NCBI GenBank assembly: GCA_964468355.1
Contig: CAYXSV010000007.1
Coordinates: 1 to 24,052, forward strand
Direction: 5' to 3'
From: CAYSLZ01 sp964468355
GTDB taxonomy: Bacteria > Patescibacteriota > Microgenomatia > UBA12405 > JAHJSD01
Length of the DNA: 24,052 nucleotides
Shown here in pieces: positions 22,575 to 24,052 of this stretch. The position numbers were made by a program, and so were the translations under genes. Each line of letters opens with the position of its first letter. Position 1 is the stretch's first letter. The notes below the pieces were generated by a model that saw only the letters and a program-made list of their open reading frames with translations, did no database searches and was not told the origin of the DNA.

Positions 22575-22583
22575 TGTTATTAT
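22575..22583 (+). promoter_or_regulatory. Extended -10 promoter of the CBS protein gene
   Basis: TGTTATTAT ends 9 bases before the ATG at 22593. Together with the minus-strand promoter this makes a compact divergent promoter in a gap of only 34 bases. Confidence 0.45.
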
Positions 22584-22592
22584 TAATAATAT

Positions 22593-23294
22593 ATGGTGGA
22601 AAAGAATAAGGATGAACTTATAAGTCGATTTTTAGACCTTTATGAACGGTGGGCCCGTTATTTAAGTGTTCGGTTTAAAAGTGATTCCATGTATCGAAAT
22701 ACACGGTATTTTTGGGATGCTGAACATAACCGAGCGCAGGAATTGGGGGTTAGCGAGGGTGATATTTTGGGTTTGTTTAATCTTCGCAACGTCGGAACGC
22801 ATGCTCCTTCTTTTGTTGAGATTCAATCGGCGGCGGTTGTTAAACTGCAAAAATTAGTTTCCGCCTTTTGTAGAAAAGCAATTGATATTGCTACTTTAGA
22901 GGAAGATATTTATAAAGCCGATTTAGATACTTTGGTAAAAGAAGCGGTTAGAGTGATGAGCCAGCGTTTGTTTACTCATGTGCCGGTGGTTAGTAAGAAT
23001 GAATTTATCGGTGTTTTTTCAGAAAATTCTTTATTGCAGTTGATCGCCCACAATGAACTTGATTTAGATAAAAAAATGTCTCAAATTAAGGATTATTTAA
23101 CTGATATTGAGGGAGCAGATGAGTATGAGTTTCTGCCGGCCAGTGCTGATTTTCATGAAGTTCATTACTTATTTGACCAGTATATAAGTAAGGGAAAGCG
23201 GTTAGGAGTGGTTTTTTTAACTATTGACGGTAAACCTTCAGCTGAAATTAAAGGTCTGATTACCGCCTGGGACCTTTACAAAGGCTCACTATAA
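22593..23294 (+). CDS. HEPN-like helical domain fused to a CBS domain
   Basis: A 233-residue soluble protein. The N-terminal 105 residues are all helical and contain LFNLRNVGTHAPSF, where R65-N66 and H70 form the RNxxxH pattern of HEPN ribonuclease or RNA-binding domains, placed before a long helix as usual in that fold. The rest (about 110-230) is a CBS pair: AVRVMSQRLFTHVPVVSKNEFIGVFSENSL is a clear CBS repeat, and ADFHEVHYLFDQYISKGKRLGVVFLTIDGKPSAEIKGLITAWDL the second. CBS pairs bind adenine nucleotides and switch partner domains, so this may be a nucleotide-controlled HEPN protein. CBS assignment is strong, HEPN moderate (helical domains with this motif exist that are not nucleases). It has its own promoter and terminator. 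Confidence 0.8.
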   Translation: MVEKNKDELISRFLDLYERWARYLSVRFKSDSMYRNTRYFWDAEHNRAQELGVSEGDILGLFNLRNVGTHAPSFVEIQSAAVVKLQKLVSAFCRKAIDIATLEEDIYKADLDTLVKEAVRVMSQRLFTHVPVVSKNEFIGVFSENSLLQLIAHNELDLDKKMSQIKDYLTDIEGADEYEFLPASADFHEVHYLFDQYISKGKRLGVVFLTIDGKPSAEIKGLITAWDLYKGSL

Positions 23295-23320
23295 TTTCCG
23301 GAAACATAAATCATTGTATT

Positions 23321-23359
23321 AGTTAGTATTATTGGACAATAGTGACCGACTAACTTTTT
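23321..23359 (+). terminator. Rho-independent terminator after the CBS protein gene
   Basis: AGTTAGT (23321-23327) pairs with ACTAACT (23349-23355), followed by TTTT (23356-23359, a run of five with the last stem base). The loop holds a smaller TATT/AATA hairpin. It is 26 bases after the stop at 23294. Confidence 0.5.
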
Positions 23360-23381
23360 GTAGTAGCAACCTTTAGGTTGC
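23360..23381 (+). repeat. REP-like palindrome 1
   Basis: GCAACC-TTTA-GGTTGC (23366-23381), a perfect 6-base stem with a tetraloop, preceded by GTAG (23360-23363). The GTAG next to an imperfectly or perfectly paired hairpin is the usual mark of REP elements mobilised by RAYT transposases. Compare with 23414-23429. Confidence 0.6.
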
Positions 23382-23388
23382 GTAGTTG

Positions 23389-23397
23389 TGCTATACT
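23389..23397 (+). promoter_or_regulatory. Extended -10 promoter of alaS
   Basis: TGCTATACT lies between the two REP-like palindromes and ends 45 bases before the alaS ATG at 23443. The transcript would carry the second hairpin in its leader. Confidence 0.55.
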
Positions 23398-23413
23398 TGA
23401 GCAGTTATTTGGC

Positions 23414-23429
23414 GCGGACTAAAGTCCGC
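23414..23429 (-). repeat. REP-like palindrome 2, inverted relative to palindrome 1
   Basis: GCGGAC-TAAA-GTCCGC, perfect 6-base stem (7 with the next pair). On the minus strand it reads TAGCGGACTTTAGTCCGCG, which aligns with TAGCAACCTTTAGGTTGCG of palindrome 1: same TAGC start, CTTTAG loop and GCG end. The stem bases differ but co-vary. It ends 13 bases before the alaS ATG. Confidence 0.6.
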
Positions 23430-23442
23430 TATTCCTAAAATT

Positions 23443-24052
23443 ATGACTAGAGAAGAGTTGATTAACAAATTCAAGAAATTTTTTGAGGATAAGGGTCATG
23501 CCTGGATTCCATCGGCGCCGTTGATACCGGAAGGCGACACTTCAACCCTGTTTATTTCCGCCGGGATTCATCCTTTGGTGCCTTACTTTATTGGAGAGAA
23601 GCATCCGATGGGCAATCGGCTGGCCAATGTTCAAGAATGCTTGAGGACAGGCGATATTGATCAAGTCGGCGATACTTATCACCATACTTGGTTTGAAATG
23701 CTCGGTAACTGGTCGCTGGGTAATTACTTTAAGAAAGAATCGATTACCTGGTCTTGGGAATTTTTAACAAAAGAATTGAAAATGGATCCGGATCGATTAG
23801 CGGTGACCATATTTGAGGGAAATGAAAATGCTCCTTTTGACGAAGAGTCAAAAGAGGTCTGGTTGGCAGTCGGCATGCCGGAAGAAAAGATTTTCCCTTT
23901 AGGTAAAAACCATAACTGGTGGGAAGTTGGTGAAACCGGTCCCGGCGGTCCGGATACGGAAATTTTTTATGACACCGGCAAAGAGTCCTGCAATAAAAAT
24001 TGTCAGCCCGGGTGTGACTGCGGTAAATGGATTGAAATTTGGAATAACGTTT
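23443..24052 (+). CDS. alaS: Alanyl-tRNA synthetase, 3'-truncated by window edge
   Basis: Charges tRNA(Ala) with alanine, in the cytosol. The 203 codons present cover the class II catalytic core: MTREELINKFKKFFEDKGHA at the start, then STLFISAGIHPLVPYFIGEK, motif 1-like CLRTGDIDQVGDTYHHTWFE, MLGNWSLGNYFKKESI, and GETGPGGPDTEIFYDTGK in the ATP and alanine site. CNKNCQPGCDCGKW is the cysteine-containing insert seen in many AlaRS, though here with more cysteines. The ATG at 23443 starts the standard N-terminus; no Shine-Dalgarno is clear. A promoter at 23389-23397 and a REP-like hairpin directly upstream set its leader. It runs off the window, so domains beyond residue 203 cannot be judged. Housekeeping gene, near certain. 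Confidence 0.97.
   Translation, partial: MTREELINKFKKFFEDKGHAWIPSAPLIPEGDTSTLFISAGIHPLVPYFIGEKHPMGNRLANVQECLRTGDIDQVGDTYHHTWFEMLGNWSLGNYFKKESITWSWEFLTKELKMDPDRLAVTIFEGNENAPFDEESKEVWLAVGMPEEKIFPLGKNHNWWEVGETGPGGPDTEIFYDTGKESCNKNCQPGCDCGKWIEIWNNV

Noticed and set aside
1..24052. CRISPR array, tRNA or rRNA genes, insertion sequence
   Set aside because: No regular spaced repeats, no cloverleaf or rRNA-like stretches, and no transposase frame were seen, although a Cas4-like nuclease and REP-like palindromes prompted the check.
1..24052. Alternative genetic code with TGA as glycine
   Set aside because: TGA ends frames normally and the conserved proteins have no in-frame TGA.

Overview
The window looks like a chromosomal piece of a small-genome, AT-rich bacterium, most likely of the Candidate Phyla Radiation (Patescibacteria; a Microgenomates- or Katanobacteria-like group is my guess). 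Reasons: AT-rich coding DNA, many single-pass membrane proteins of unknown function, few strong Shine-Dalgarno sites, an alanyl-tRNA synthetase next to accessory genes, and TAA, TAG and TGA all used as stops, so there is no sign of the Gracilibacteria/Absconditabacteria code. The placement is inference; no 16S rRNA or other phylogenetic marker was compared.

Region 1 (1-5845) is a tight defence operon: a type III restriction-modification methyltransferase (Mod, cut by the window edge), a Shedu-type (SduA/DUF4263) nuclease, the type III restriction helicase-nuclease (Res), and a gamma-glutamylcyclotransferase-like protein. Gaps are 2, 11 and 4 bases. A Shedu nuclease lodged between mod and res is the most interesting system here.

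Region 2 (5846-8710) is accessory and decayed: small hypothetical genes, an orphan Phd/YefM antitoxin, a truncated Nudix N-terminus, an A-rich dispersed repeat and a FecR-domain protein on the minus strand.

Region 3 (8721-11596) is metabolic: a Prx6-like peroxiredoxin with an unusual leader, a malic enzyme, and a HAD-like phosphatase missing the second aspartate of motif I.

Region 4 (11597-12702) is gene debris: a glycosyltransferase-like gene with one in-frame TAA on the minus strand, and a P-loop kinase reduced to its first 14 codons plus its C-terminal tail.

Region 5 (12738-19481) carries mostly singly promoted genes: a 677-residue putative zinc metalloprotease, a conserved hypothetical, membrane-anchored proteins, a YgjP-like metallopeptidase, a DUF333-FKBP fusion, and a RecB/Cas4-like PD-(D/E)XK nuclease with four cysteines.

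Region 6 (19502-22323) is a four-gene operon of membrane-anchored, mostly cysteine-rich proteins. Two of them share a nearly identical 136-bp segment encoding anchor and linker, ahead of unrelated C-terminal domains.

Region 7 (22346-24052) has a small minus-strand gene and a divergent HEPN-like/CBS protein, then a terminator, two REP-like palindromes on either side of a promoter, and the start of alaS.

A theme across the window is an extended -10 promoter (TGnTAnAAT or close) ending only 5-7 bases before the start codon of about ten genes. This implies leaderless transcripts, and it helps decide several start codons.
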